NCBI RefSeq assembly: GCF_010614725.1
Contig: NZ_JAAEHL010000002.1
Span: forward strand, 62,001 to 126,000
DNA length: 64,000 nucleotides
Direction of reading: 5' to 3'
From: Flavobacterium ajazii
GTDB taxonomy: Bacteria > Bacteroidota > Bacteroidia > Flavobacteriales > Flavobacteriaceae
The position numbers and the translations under genes are program-made. The notes under the pieces are model-generated. The model was not told where the DNA came from. It searched no databases and saw only the letters and a program-made list of their open reading frames with translations. Shown piece by piece: positions 1 to 7,130 of this stretch. Position 1 is the stretch's first letter, and each line of letters starts with the position of its first letter.

Positions 1-1
1 G

Positions 2-514
2 ATTTATGAATTCAATAAAACAACAGATTCTGCTCCTTACAACTTAAATATCGCTTTGGGCGAAGCTGAATTTTGGATGATCATTTTTGCTGGTTTTGTA
101 GTCTATATTATCTGGGGACTTGTTTTTGATTTTGTAATGAAAGAATTTGAAAACATTGATAAAATCAGAGCTTTTATAAGAGGCAAAAAAGAAAATCTGA
201 TTGATTTAGAAAAACTGAAAGCCGAATACATCAATAAGATAAATGATTTCAAACAGCAGATTGTAACGGCAAACGGAAGGATTTCTGAACTTCAGTCTAA
301 AATTGATGGATTTGTATTTCCGGTAAAAGAATACCTGCATTATCATCATCAATACAAAGAAGGGTGGTTTCAGGCCATAAATACCGAAATTGCTCTGGCA
401 CATAAAGAAAAAACAGAACTTCTGGAAAGCTGTGAGCTTCACTCTGAAGAACATCTTAGCAAATTAAACCTGGTCGATCCTGACTTTCAGCATTTGGTAT
501 ATTCTAAAAACTAA
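2..514 (+). CDS. Membrane-anchored coiled-coil protein, 5' end outside window
   Basis: The reading frame is open from base 2 to the TAA at 512-514, so the gene begins before the window. A TTG at 56 could be taken as a start, but nothing favours it over read-through from upstream. The visible part (about 170 residues) has one hydrophobic membrane segment (WMIIFAGFVVYIIWGLVFDF), then a charged, helical stretch rich in Lys, Glu and Leu that looks like a coiled coil. The C-terminal third is His- and Glu-rich. I do not recognise the family. The next gene, a vWA-like lipoprotein, starts 4 bases after the stop, so the two are probably co-transcribed and may form an envelope complex (inference). Confidence 0.7.
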   Translation: MYEFNKTTDSAPYNLNIALGEAEFWMIIFAGFVVYIIWGLVFDFVMKEFENIDKIRAFIRGKKENLIDLEKLKAEYINKINDFKQQIVTANGRISELQSKIDGFVFPVKEYLHYHHQYKEGWFQAINTEIALAHKEKTELLESCELHSEEHLSKLNLVDPDFQHLVYSKN

Positions 515-518
515 TCCT

Positions 519-1421
519 ATGAACACTATTTTGAAAATATTTACCATATCATCATTACTCGTTTTGACATTTTCATGCAAACAGGAACCTGATAAAGATA
601 CAGAAGAGCTTAGCTCTAAAAATACTAAATCCGAAAATTATAATATTAGTATACTTCTCGATTTATCAGACAGAATTAGTACTGAGAAAAATTCTAACCC
701 AACAATGGAATATTACCAAAGGGATTTAGGATACATAAAATCAGTTTCTGAAGCTTTTACAGCACATTTAAAATCAAAAAGAATACGCCAGATTGATGAC
801 AAAATGCAATTATTTTTTAATCCGGAACCTAAAGATTCTGATATTAATTCGATTTCGCAGAAGTTAAAAATTGTTATTGATAAAAATAATGCTTCAAAGG
901 ATTTACTAAATTCTATCAATGCAAATTATGCTTCACAGACTTCAAAAATATACGAATCAGCCATAAAGGACAACAATTTTATCGGCTCTGATATCTGGAG
1001 TTTTTTTGACACTAAAGTAAAAGACCAGTGCATAGAAAACGATGACCGAAATATCCTGGTTATACTGACGGATGGCTACATCTTTTATGACAATACTATA
1101 ATGAAAGAAGGAAACCGTACATCTTACATTACTCCGGAATTAATTCGAAAGAATGGCTTAAATACCAAAGACTGGGAAAAGAATTTTGAGGGCAAGGATT
1201 TTGGTTTTATTAAAGCCGGTGATGATTTATCTAATCTGGAAGTTTTGGTTTTAGGTATTAATCCGAATCCAAATAATCCTTATGAAGAAAAAGTAATAAA
1301 AGCCTATTGGACAAAATGGTTTACCGAAATGAAAATCAAACATTTTGAAATCAAAAATGCTGATCTGCCTTCAAACATGGAGAAAATCATTAAAGACTTT
1401 ATACTAGAAAAGAAATCCTGA
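519..1421 (+). CDS. vWA-like lipoprotein
   Basis: This is a 300-residue predicted lipoprotein. The N-terminus is a hydrophobic signal ending in a lipobox-like LTFSC with Cys20. After a short polar linker comes a segment resembling a von Willebrand factor A fold. The first strand ISILLDLSDRIS sits where the DxSxS MIDAS motif would be, and a later strand ILVILTDGY carries the usual TDG motif. The first motif reads DLSDR, so metal binding may be altered. No second catalytic domain is visible. It follows the truncated membrane protein by 4 bases and precedes an orphan HsdR-N-type nuclease by about 100 bases. The function is unknown; a role in protein-protein interaction at the envelope is inferred from the fold. 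Confidence 0.65.
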   Translation: MNTILKIFTISSLLVLTFSCKQEPDKDTEELSSKNTKSENYNISILLDLSDRISTEKNSNPTMEYYQRDLGYIKSVSEAFTAHLKSKRIRQIDDKMQLFFNPEPKDSDINSISQKLKIVIDKNNASKDLLNSINANYASQTSKIYESAIKDNNFIGSDIWSFFDTKVKDQCIENDDRNILVILTDGYIFYDNTIMKEGNRTSYITPELIRKNGLNTKDWEKNFEGKDFGFIKAGDDLSNLEVLVLGINPNPNNPYEEKVIKAYWTKWFTEMKIKHFEIKNADLPSNMEKIIKDFILEKKS

Positions 1422-1524
1422 ATCGATTTTATTTAGAAAATAATAAATCAGCCTTTACGGATTTCAATAAAATACTGATTTTAATTGACTCTACATTTGA
1501 ATTATTAATTTAAACCAACAACCA

Positions 1525-2589
1525 ATGGAAATCAATATTCAACTAAAATCATTAGCCGATAAAATCAATCAGCTAAAAAACAAAATCGACACAGAAGAAT
1601 CTACCAAACATGCTTTTGTATTGCCTTTTATAAACTCTCTCGGATACGATGCTTTTAATCCGCTTGAAGTTGTTCCTGAGTTTACCGCTGATCTTGGTTT
1701 AAAAAAAGGCGAAAAAGTAGATTATGCCATTTTCCAGAACGGAGAACCAATCATAATAGTAGAATGCAAAAGCTGGAAAGAAAAACTGACCATTCATAAT
1801 TCGCAGTTATTTCGCTATTTCCATGTTACCAAAACCAGATTCGCTCTCTTAACAAACGGAATCAATTACCAGTTTTTTACCGATCTGGATGCTCCAAACA
1901 AAATGGATGAAAAACCATTTCTGGAATTTGACATCACAAATCTTAAAGAAAATACGATTAACGAGATTACCAAATTTCACAAATCTAATTTCGATGTAAA
2001 TAATATTGTCAGCAATGCGAGCTCTTTAAAATATATCAAAGAAATCAAAAAGCAGATCAATGCAGAACTTGAAAATCCATCGAATGATTTCACTAAACTT
2101 TTTGCAAATAAAGTATATGTCGGAAGATTAACTGAAAAAGTAGTAGACGAGTTTAAGGATTTGGTTCAGAAATCACTTAGTCAATACATTAATGACAAGA
2201 TTAATGACCGTCTCAACGCTGCATTAACAAAAGAAACAATTAAACAGCAGGATGAAGAAATAGTACCTGCCGAAGAAGATGGTAAAATCATTACCACTGA
2301 AGAAGAACTGGAAGCTTACAGAATTGTTGTAGCGATTTTGAGAAGAAAAATTCCGATTAAGAGAATTGTTCATCGGGACACACAATCGTATTTCGGAATT
2401 CTTTTAGACGATAATAACCGAAAACCGCTTTGCAGGCTACACCTTAACGGAGGAAAAAAATACATCAGCCTTTTTAATGATAACAAAACAGAATCCAAAA
2501 CGGCTATTTTATCTATAGATGATATTTACCATTTCGAAAAAGAATTGCTGGATACCCTGGAAATTTATGATGGTCAGGTTCAGGTGTAA
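1525..2589 (+). CDS. Orphan type I restriction R-subunit N-terminal-like nuclease
   Basis: The 354-residue protein starts with a coiled helix, then TKHAFVLPFINSLGYDAFNP and KVDYAIFQNGEPIIIVECKSW. These match the PD-(D/E)XK core of the HsdR N-terminal domain (Asp in VDYA, then ExK as ECK). Residues 1 to about 150 form this nuclease domain. The rest is helical, with an acidic linker (about 245-262) and a C-terminal segment that I do not recognise. There is no helicase domain and no hsdM or hsdS nearby, so this is not a complete type I restriction enzyme. Stand-alone proteins of this architecture are common in Bacteroidota. The substrate is unknown. Possible roles are DNA defence or repair; the sequence does not decide between them. 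Confidence 0.7.
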   Translation: MEINIQLKSLADKINQLKNKIDTEESTKHAFVLPFINSLGYDAFNPLEVVPEFTADLGLKKGEKVDYAIFQNGEPIIIVECKSWKEKLTIHNSQLFRYFHVTKTRFALLTNGINYQFFTDLDAPNKMDEKPFLEFDITNLKENTINEITKFHKSNFDVNNIVSNASSLKYIKEIKKQINAELENPSNDFTKLFANKVYVGRLTEKVVDEFKDLVQKSLSQYINDKINDRLNAALTKETIKQQDEEIVPAEEDGKIITTEEELEAYRIVVAILRRKIPIKRIVHRDTQSYFGILLDDNNRKPLCRLHLNGGKKYISLFNDNKTESKTAILSIDDIYHFEKELLDTLEIYDGQVQV

Positions 2590-2646
2590 AACATTTATTT
2601 TAGAAAATTTAAGATCAAATATTTAATCTAATAAATCAAAAAAATT

Positions 2647-2877
2647 ATGGAACATAAAGTAGTACCCTTCGCAGCTTCAATAGATAGAAAGAAAAATTCA
2701 TCAGCCCAAATTGCAGAACAGTTAGAAAGTCTGATAAAACATTATTCTGAAAAAGACTGGCAATATGTCCGCGTAGAAAACATAACCACTTTTGTGCATG
2801 CAGAACATGGCTGTTTTGGATTTGGAGCAAGGCCTGCCCAAACACTCTTTACTCATTTAGTTATCTTTAAAAAATAG
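2647..2877 (+). CDS. Small conserved-type hypothetical protein
   Basis: A 76-residue protein with no signal peptide. It has an acidic and amphipathic helix (AQIAEQLESLIKHYSEKDWQ) followed by beta-rich sequence with the motif HAEHGCFGFGARP. The layout resembles the small DUF4177-type fold, but the match is only by eye. The ATG is preceded by an AT-rich leader. The stop codon is directly followed by the ATG of the YidD-like gene with no spacer, which implies translational coupling. The function is unknown. Confidence 0.6.
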   Translation: MEHKVVPFAASIDRKKNSSAQIAEQLESLIKHYSEKDWQYVRVENITTFVHAEHGCFGFGARPAQTLFTHLVIFKK

Positions 2878-3159
2878 ATGAAGTATTTAATCTTGTTTGC
2901 TGTTAAAATGTATTGGAACATTGTTCCGCAATCTAAAAGAAGAAAATGCATTTTTAAGAAATCCTGTTCAAATTATGTTTTTGAAATAACTCAAAAAGAA
3001 GGTTTTGTAAGCGGTTTAAAAGCATTCTGGTTTCGATACAAAAATTGCAGGAGCGGTTTTCAGGTTTTTAGAAATCCAATTAATGATAGCGTTCAAATAA
3101 TTCTTCCCTCTCAGATTATAGTTGAAAGGGAAGAAATAGCGGAAAGATTAACTCTTTAA
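2878..3159 (+). CDS. YidD-like protein (membrane insertion efficiency factor family)
   Basis: The 93-residue protein carries the core of the YidD family: CIFKKSCSNYVFEITQKEG, then GLKAFWFRYKNCRSGF. This corresponds to the family pattern CxFxPSCSxY, a glycine turn, and RCxP. In canonical YidD the Pro before SCS is conserved, whereas here it is Lys. The C-terminal tail lacks the usual GGxDPVP motif. YidD normally assists YidC in inserting inner-membrane proteins and lies beside rpmH and rnpA. In this window rpmH is almost 49 kb away, so this is probably a diverged paralogue. It abuts the preceding 76-residue gene without a gap. Confidence 0.75.
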   Translation: MKYLILFAVKMYWNIVPQSKRRKCIFKKSCSNYVFEITQKEGFVSGLKAFWFRYKNCRSGFQVFRNPINDSVQIILPSQIIVEREEIAERLTL

Positions 3160-3303
3160 ATTTCAAAATAAAAGGAAATATAAAATCAGGTATAAGTACT
3201 CATTTTAAACGGCCAGATTGTATTTAGATTTATCACAAATTGACTAAAAACAAATTCTAAAGTACTGACTTAAGCCAACTTTACTTTAAAAACCACGCTG
3301 CTT

Positions 3304-3714
3304 ATGCTAAAGAACTACTCCATCCTGTCTTTACTATTTTTTACATTTTCCTGTAAAAAAGCTGATGCTCCTCCTCCACCGCAAATCAATTCTTTTTACA
3401 AAAAAGTGATTACGGCAGACGACCGCAAAACAATTACGCCCGAAGAAGCCAAAACATATCATGTTGACAAAACCTATCAATACGAATACAGAACCGGATA
3501 TTCAGGACATTATGAATACAATTATGATGTAAAAGGGACCAATAGTAAAGGCGACTCTGTTTTCGGGAATATAAATGTGGAGGGAAAATACGGCGCCGGA
3601 ATTTTAATTAATGACAGCGTTGGAGATATCGAAATCAACACAGAATGGATTTCTTACGGAAAGCTAAAAGCTTTTGATAAAAAAAGAAATGAATATTATT
3701 TAATGGTCAAATAA
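3304..3714 (+). CDS. Small lipoprotein of unknown function
   Basis: The 136-residue protein has a signal peptide with lipobox FTFSC (Cys17), a Pro-rich linker (APPPPQ), then a beta-rich domain with many aromatic residues (YQYEYRTGYSGHYEYNYD). The final strands contain YGKLKAFDKKRNEYYLMVK. I do not recognise a named family. It is followed 11 bases later by another small exported protein in the same direction, and the pair shares a terminator at about 3947-3979. Confidence 0.6.
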   Translation: MLKNYSILSLLFFTFSCKKADAPPPPQINSFYKKVITADDRKTITPEEAKTYHVDKTYQYEYRTGYSGHYEYNYDVKGTNSKGDSVFGNINVEGKYGAGILINDSVGDIEINTEWISYGKLKAFDKKRNEYYLMVK

Positions 3715-3725
3715 AAACGCCTCAG

Positions 3726-3941
3726 ATGAAATATAACCTATTATTAATCCTGCTATTTGTTTCTCTTTCTTCTTTTCAGCCTGTGGAGAACAATGTATTT
3801 ATATGCGGACCAACCGGCGCAAAAAAATATCATTATAAAGAAAATTGCCGTGGCTTAACCGCTTGCCGACATCAATTAACAAAAGTACCTCTTTCGCAGG
3901 CGCAAGGCTACGGATTAACGCTTTGTGGCTGGGAAGATTGA
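3726..3941 (+). CDS. Small secreted Cys-containing protein
   Basis: This 71-residue protein has a cleavable signal peptide (LLLILLFVSLSSFQP) and a short mature part. The mature part contains ICGPTGAKKYHYKENCRGL, TACRHQLTKVPLSQAQGYG and LCGWED, with four cysteines that could form two disulfides in the periplasm. The YHYxxxCRGL pattern recurs in small Bacteroidota proteins as far as I recall, but I cannot attach a function. It is probably co-transcribed with the lipoprotein upstream. Confidence 0.6.
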   Translation: MKYNLLLILLFVSLSSFQPVENNVFICGPTGAKKYHYKENCRGLTACRHQLTKVPLSQAQGYGLTLCGWED

Positions 3942-3946
3942 AATTC

Positions 3947-3979
3947 AAAACCTCTCCGAGTTAAATTCGGAGAGGTTTT
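3947..3979. terminator. Bidirectional hairpin terminator
   Basis: A 13-bp perfect stem (AAAACCTCTCCGA paired with TCGGAGAGGTTTT) lies between convergent genes. It is flanked by A and T runs on either side, so it can end transcripts from both directions. Confidence 0.85.
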
Positions 3980-3998
3980 GTTATTATCATTAGTTATC

Positions 3999-4409
3999 CT
4001 AAGCAGGTTCCCACAATTCAATTTTGTTGCTCTCCGCATCCATGATATGTACAAATTTGCCATAATCATAAGTTGCAATTTCGTCAAGGATAGTTACTCC
4101 GTTTTCCTTAAGTTTATCTATCAGACCTTCAATATTCTGAACGCGGTAATTGATCATAAAATCTTTTTTGGATGGCGAAAAATATTCATCTCCTTTTTGG
4201 AAAGGGCTCCACTGTAACGAGTTTATTTCTTCAGGTTTATTGACGTCGCGGGATTCAAAACTTGAGGTGCCCCAATCACTGATTTCGAAACCCAAATTTT
4301 TGGCATACCAGTCTTTTGTTTCCTGCGGATTATCTGAAAAGAAAAAAATCCCTCCGATTCCTGTTACCTTTGGTTCTAATTTATCTGTTTGCTTTTTTTG
4401 ATCTCCCAT
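3999..4409 (-). CDS. VOC (glyoxalase/bleomycin resistance-like) family protein
   Basis: A 136-residue single VOC module. It begins with KVTGIGGIFFFSDNPQETKDWYAKNLGF, the typical beta-alpha start with the D/N-P-x-x-x-x-x-WY-x-x-x-LG pattern. It ends with IMDAESNKIELWEP, where the Glu of IELW is the usual metal ligand. The paired betaalphabetabetabeta units fit a half-barrel that dimerises. Enzymes of this family act on small molecules such as methylglyoxal adducts or antibiotics, and the substrate cannot be read from sequence. It is a monocistronic gene convergent with the small secreted protein. Confidence 0.85.
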   Translation of the reverse strand: MGDQKKQTDKLEPKVTGIGGIFFFSDNPQETKDWYAKNLGFEISDWGTSSFESRDVNKPEEINSLQWSPFQKGDEYFSPSKKDFMINYRVQNIEGLIDKLKENGVTILDEIATYDYGKFVHIMDAESNKIELWEPA

Positions 4410-4563
4410 AATTACTTTTTTAAGTTGTCAGAATCATCAACTAATATAATGAAATTCAATACATCTTAACTATTTCATCTGCTTTATATCGATAAGTAAA
4501 ATACTTTCGAAAGCTGCATTTTAAGTTAAATATAAAAGACTTTATATATAACCTCGAAATAAA

Positions 4564-4599
4564 AAAACGGAAATAACTTTTGTCAGTTATTTCCGTTTT
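4564..4599 (-). terminator. Terminator of the lipocalin-like lipoprotein gene
   Basis: A 15-bp perfect stem (AAAACGGAAATAACT with its complement) around a 6-base loop. It lies about 40 bases past the stop codon of the minus-strand gene and ends in a T run on that strand. Confidence 0.8.
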
Positions 4600-4641
4600 A
4601 ATTCTAATTCAAAATAAATCTGGTATTCCCTTAAATACATT

Positions 4642-5064
4642 TTATCTGGTATAAACAGTAATAACACCTGTAGTCTTATCTTTTAATTTTAGTTCTTTGT
4701 TCGTAAGATTCATAATATCAGAAGTAGAACTTGTACTACCAACACTGATCGTTAAATCATTATGAGATCTTACATAAGTTCCTGTCGTTTCTGTCAAGGT
4801 ACAGCTGGATCCATCATAATCACCAATTACTGCTGCATTACTCAGTCTTAAATCTAAGTAATCTTTATTACAGCCGCTTTCGTTTTCCGGTGCATCAAAT
4901 AACACTTCATTTCCGTTAGTATCTGCTGATCCTACCTTGCTTAACTCATACTTTCCCTGAATTGGTACTATTGTTTCTCCGTCATTGTCTTCGTTACTGC
5001 AAGATGTTGTTGCGAATAACCCAAAACTTAGTGCTATTACGTATAAAAAATTTCTAGTTTTCAT
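4642..5064 (-). CDS. Lipocalin-like lipoprotein
   Basis: The 140-residue protein has a signal peptide with a lipobox ending at Cys22 (ATTSCSNED), an acidic linker, and a beta-rich domain starting IQGKYELSKVGSADTNG and ending LKDKTTGVITVYTR. The GKYELSKV start, repeated short strands and terminal YTR resemble the lipocalin-like families common in Bacteroidota lipoproteins. Two internal cysteines (SGCNKDY, SSCTLTE) may form a disulfide. It has its own terminator. The ligand and role are unknown. Confidence 0.65.
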   Translation of the reverse strand: MKTRNFLYVIALSFGLFATTSCSNEDNDGETIVPIQGKYELSKVGSADTNGNEVLFDAPENESGCNKDYLDLRLSNAAVIGDYDGSSCTLTETTGTYVRSHNDLTISVGSTSSTSDIMNLTNKELKLKDKTTGVITVYTR

Positions 5065-5260
5065 GTCTTTTTGTATTTAAATTATGTTTAATGCTAAATT
5101 ACATTCAACATAAGCAAATGAGTTTCATAATTATAGAAATAACTTACATAATTGGTATTGTGGTCAAAAACACGTTTTTATAGCATCCACTGAAAGGATT
5201 GAGTAAATTATCTTACTGCTTATATTGCTCTCAAAGAAATCTGTAACAGATTAACTTCTG

Positions 5261-5449
5261 TTATTTCTGTTTTTTATCTATAGTAATCGTGAGCTTGTTT
5301 TTCTTTTGTTCTATGTTTACTATTTGTCCTTCTCTGAAACCCAGTTTTTCAAGCCATTTCCCTTCCAGCCTAATTTCAGGAATAGTGGTACCGCCATAAG
5401 TTCTGGCCTGATATTTTTTATGAATTTTGAGTTTTCTAAATCTGTTCAT
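5261..5449 (-). CDS. SymE-family toxin-like protein
   Basis: Starting at the ATG at 5447-5449 gives 62 residues; a longer frame to 5476 begins inside the operator and is less likely. The protein contains PEIRLEGKWLEKLGFREGQIV and KLTITI, matching the SymE core (P-x-I-x-L-x-G-x-WL-x-x-x-GF-x-x-G-x-x-V), an AbrB-like fold. E. coli SymE is an SOS-induced toxin that affects RNA and nucleoid structure and is silenced by the antisense RNA SymR. Here the divergent neighbour is an XRE regulator with paired operators between them, so control by a protein repressor is likely (inference). Toxicity is not shown by the sequence. Confidence 0.75.
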   Translation of the reverse strand: MNRFRKLKIHKKYQARTYGGTTIPEIRLEGKWLEKLGFREGQIVNIEQKKNKLTITIDKKQK

Positions 5450-5456
5450 TGTTCCA

Positions 5457-5516
5457 GTGTTCGTTATTACGAACACAAGATACGTATTAATTTTAGATAT
5501 TCGCTATAGTGAACAC
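5457..5516. promoter_or_regulatory. Paired operators between symE-like and XRE genes
   Basis: Site 1 is a perfect palindrome, GTGTTCGT-N4-ACGAACAC, at 5457-5476. Site 2 at 5500-5516 is a related copy (TTCGCTATAGTGAACAC) that overlaps the GTG start codon of the XRE gene. The matching parts are exactly 40 bases apart, about four helical turns, as expected for cooperative binding on one face. The likely ligand is the adjacent XRE protein. Confidence 0.65.
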
Positions 5517-5733
5517 GAAAGAAGAAAAATATTTTAAGGATTTAGGCGAAAAAATTAAGCAATTGAGAGAGGCAAAAAATCTTGATCAGAAATCTTTTGC
5601 TTTTGATTGTGAAATTAGTAGAACTCAATTGCACATGATTGAAAATGGTAAAACAAATCCTCGATTACTAACCTTAATTAAAATCACAAACACTTTGGGG
5701 ATTTCATTATCAAACTTAGTAGATTTATCTTAA
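5509..5733 (+). CDS. XRE-family transcriptional regulator
   Basis: A 74-residue protein that is a single Cro/CI-type HTH: LGEKIKQLREAKNLDQKSFA, then SRTQLHMIENGKTNPRLLTL and LGISLSNLVDLS. The HTH spans residues 11-66. The start is GTG at 5509, with no ATG in a suitable place, and it lies within an operator copy, which suggests autorepression. It is divergent from the SymE-like gene, with 59 bases between starts. It probably represses both genes, serving as the control partner or antitoxin (inference). Confidence 0.85.
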   Translation: MNTKEEKYFKDLGEKIKQLREAKNLDQKSFAFDCEISRTQLHMIENGKTNPRLLTLIKITNTLGISLSNLVDLS

Positions 5734-5806
5734 ATACCTCCGCGACTAAATCTGCAAAAAAATCTGATGCCCATTTGTAACGAGTATCAGATTTAGTTGT
5801 TTTCAT

Positions 5807-6196
5807 TTACAGGACATAACCAATTTCCCAAATGTGTCCAAAAGGATCTTTTAGCTTTCCAATTCGCCATTCTTCTTCTGTAGTCATCGGGCATATTTCA
5901 GTTGCGCCAAATTTTAAGGCTTGATCAAACAACTCATCTGCATTTGGGGTTGTAAGAATTAATCTGACAGGACTATCGGATTCAGTTTTAGGACTTAAGT
6001 TGCCAAATTCCGGTTCTTCATCTCCAATAAAAAATGAGGCATTTTCGATAGCTAATTCAGCACTTATTTTTCCGTTTGACAATTCATATTTCGCTTTTTC
6101 GGTTGCACCAAACGCAGCAACGTAAAAATCAAGGGCTTTTTTACCATCATTTACTGTTAGAAATGGTTTTATACTTATTGTATTGTTCAGAGTCAT
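5807..6196 (-). CDS. VOC family protein, PhnB/YdcR-like
   Basis: A 129-residue protein with the start ISIKPFLTVNDGKKALDFYVAAFGA and the end LKDPFGHIWEIGYVL. These are typical of PhnB-like VOC proteins, where DPFGHxW precedes the last strand. The middle has the usual ELAIENASFFIGDE strand pair. The family contains dioxygenase-like and lyase-like members, and no substrate can be inferred. It is monocistronic. A second, unrelated VOC gene lies at 3999-4409. Confidence 0.8.
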   Translation of the reverse strand: MTLNNTISIKPFLTVNDGKKALDFYVAAFGATEKAKYELSNGKISAELAIENASFFIGDEEPEFGNLSPKTESDSPVRLILTTPNADELFDQALKFGATEICPMTTEEEWRIGKLKDPFGHIWEIGYVL

Positions 6197-6452
6197 TTTA
6201 TAATGATTTTAATTGTTGTCTATATTTTTTTTGCAAAATCTGGTGCTCGTTTACAACGAGTACCTACTTACTTCAAACATAGGTTATAGCGTTTGCAACG
6301 CGGCTCATTTACCACAATGGTTCAATTGCAACATTACAAAAAACAGTATTATCTTCTTCGTAATTTCTATAACTGTTGTTTACATAATCCTGTTCATGAA
6401 AAACAATTTGGGCCTCTACAGGTTTCAAACAAGCATCAGATTGATCTCTTAT

Positions 6453-6896
6453 CTAATTCTCAAAAAGTCTTCTGTCTCCAGTGTTTATTAGTTCAATTGC
6501 CTCCTTATATGTCAACGCTAATGGTTCTACAGTGTAACTGCTTAAAAACACACCTGATTCACTTTTTAAAAAACCAATCCAAAATAAGTTAATAGAGTGA
6601 TCACAGAAAGGTATAAAATCTTCATCCTCATCTTCTTTATAATCTTTAAGTATTTTACTAAGAGGAGAAATCGACATCAATTCATTTGTAAAATCCCAAT
6701 CCCGAAATCCATTTGCCAATTTATATAGCTCTTTAAAAGAATTTGGAAATGAAAAATTTAGTTCAGCTTCTATTTCTATTATCTCTTTTAGTGTTGCTGG
6801 AGGGTTAAGTTTTATTCCCATTTTTCTCCATCTTTCAACAACACTTCTAGCCCAAATCTCATCTTCGCATTGAGGCATATCCAAATTATTATTCAT
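6453..6896 (-). CDS. SMI1/KNR4 (SUKH) family protein
   Basis: A 147-residue protein with the SUKH signature region: ATLKEIIEIEAELNFSFPNSFKELYKLANGF, where the FPxSFKELYKLANG core is diagnostic. The mid part (LMSISPLSKIL, FIPFCDHS) follows the usual order. SUKH proteins in bacteria are commonly immunity proteins against contact-dependent or polymorphic toxins. No toxin gene is beside it, so it may be an orphan immunity gene left after loss of its partner (inference). There are 255 empty bases between it and the VOC gene downstream of it. Confidence 0.8.
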   Translation of the reverse strand: MNNNLDMPQCEDEIWARSVVERWRKMGIKLNPPATLKEIIEIEAELNFSFPNSFKELYKLANGFRDWDFTNELMSISPLSKILKDYKEDEDEDFIPFCDHSINLFWIGFLKSESGVFLSSYTVEPLALTYKEAIELINTGDRRLFEN

Positions 6897-7066
6897 TGGG
6901 TTATTTTTATGGTTGCACCTTAACTCTTCTTCATATCAGCCAAAGAATGGCTACAATTCCATCTATTAAATGAATTTATACAATAAGAAATACTGGAATT
7001 AATTTCAGCTAATATAACAATCTTATTATTACAAAAGAAAATCAACATTCAAATCATCCACAAAAA

Positions 7067-7098
7067 AACCTCCCGAAAATTTCACTTTCCGGGAGGTT
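7067..7098 (-). terminator. Terminator of the RND efflux operon
   Basis: A 9-bp GC-rich stem (AACCTCCCG with CGGGAGGTT), extended by A-T pairs with one bulged base, lies about 30 bases after the last gene of the operon on the minus strand and is followed by a T run on that strand. Confidence 0.8.
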
Positions 7099-7130
7099 CA
7101 ATCCTACAACTATTAATATAAAAAATGATA

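Noticed and set aside
1525..2589. Complete type I restriction system
   Set aside because: There is no helicase domain and no hsdM or hsdS gene; only the N-terminal nuclease-like domain is present.
5450..5476. Longer start for the SymE-like protein at 5476
   Set aside because: The extra nine codons lie within the perfect palindromic operator and add no family residues.
6213..6592. Overlapping plus-strand ORFs of about 92 and 99 residues
   Set aside because: They overlap the 3' end of the SUKH gene antisense and have no recognisable features. The free part, 6197-6452, is most likely non-coding.
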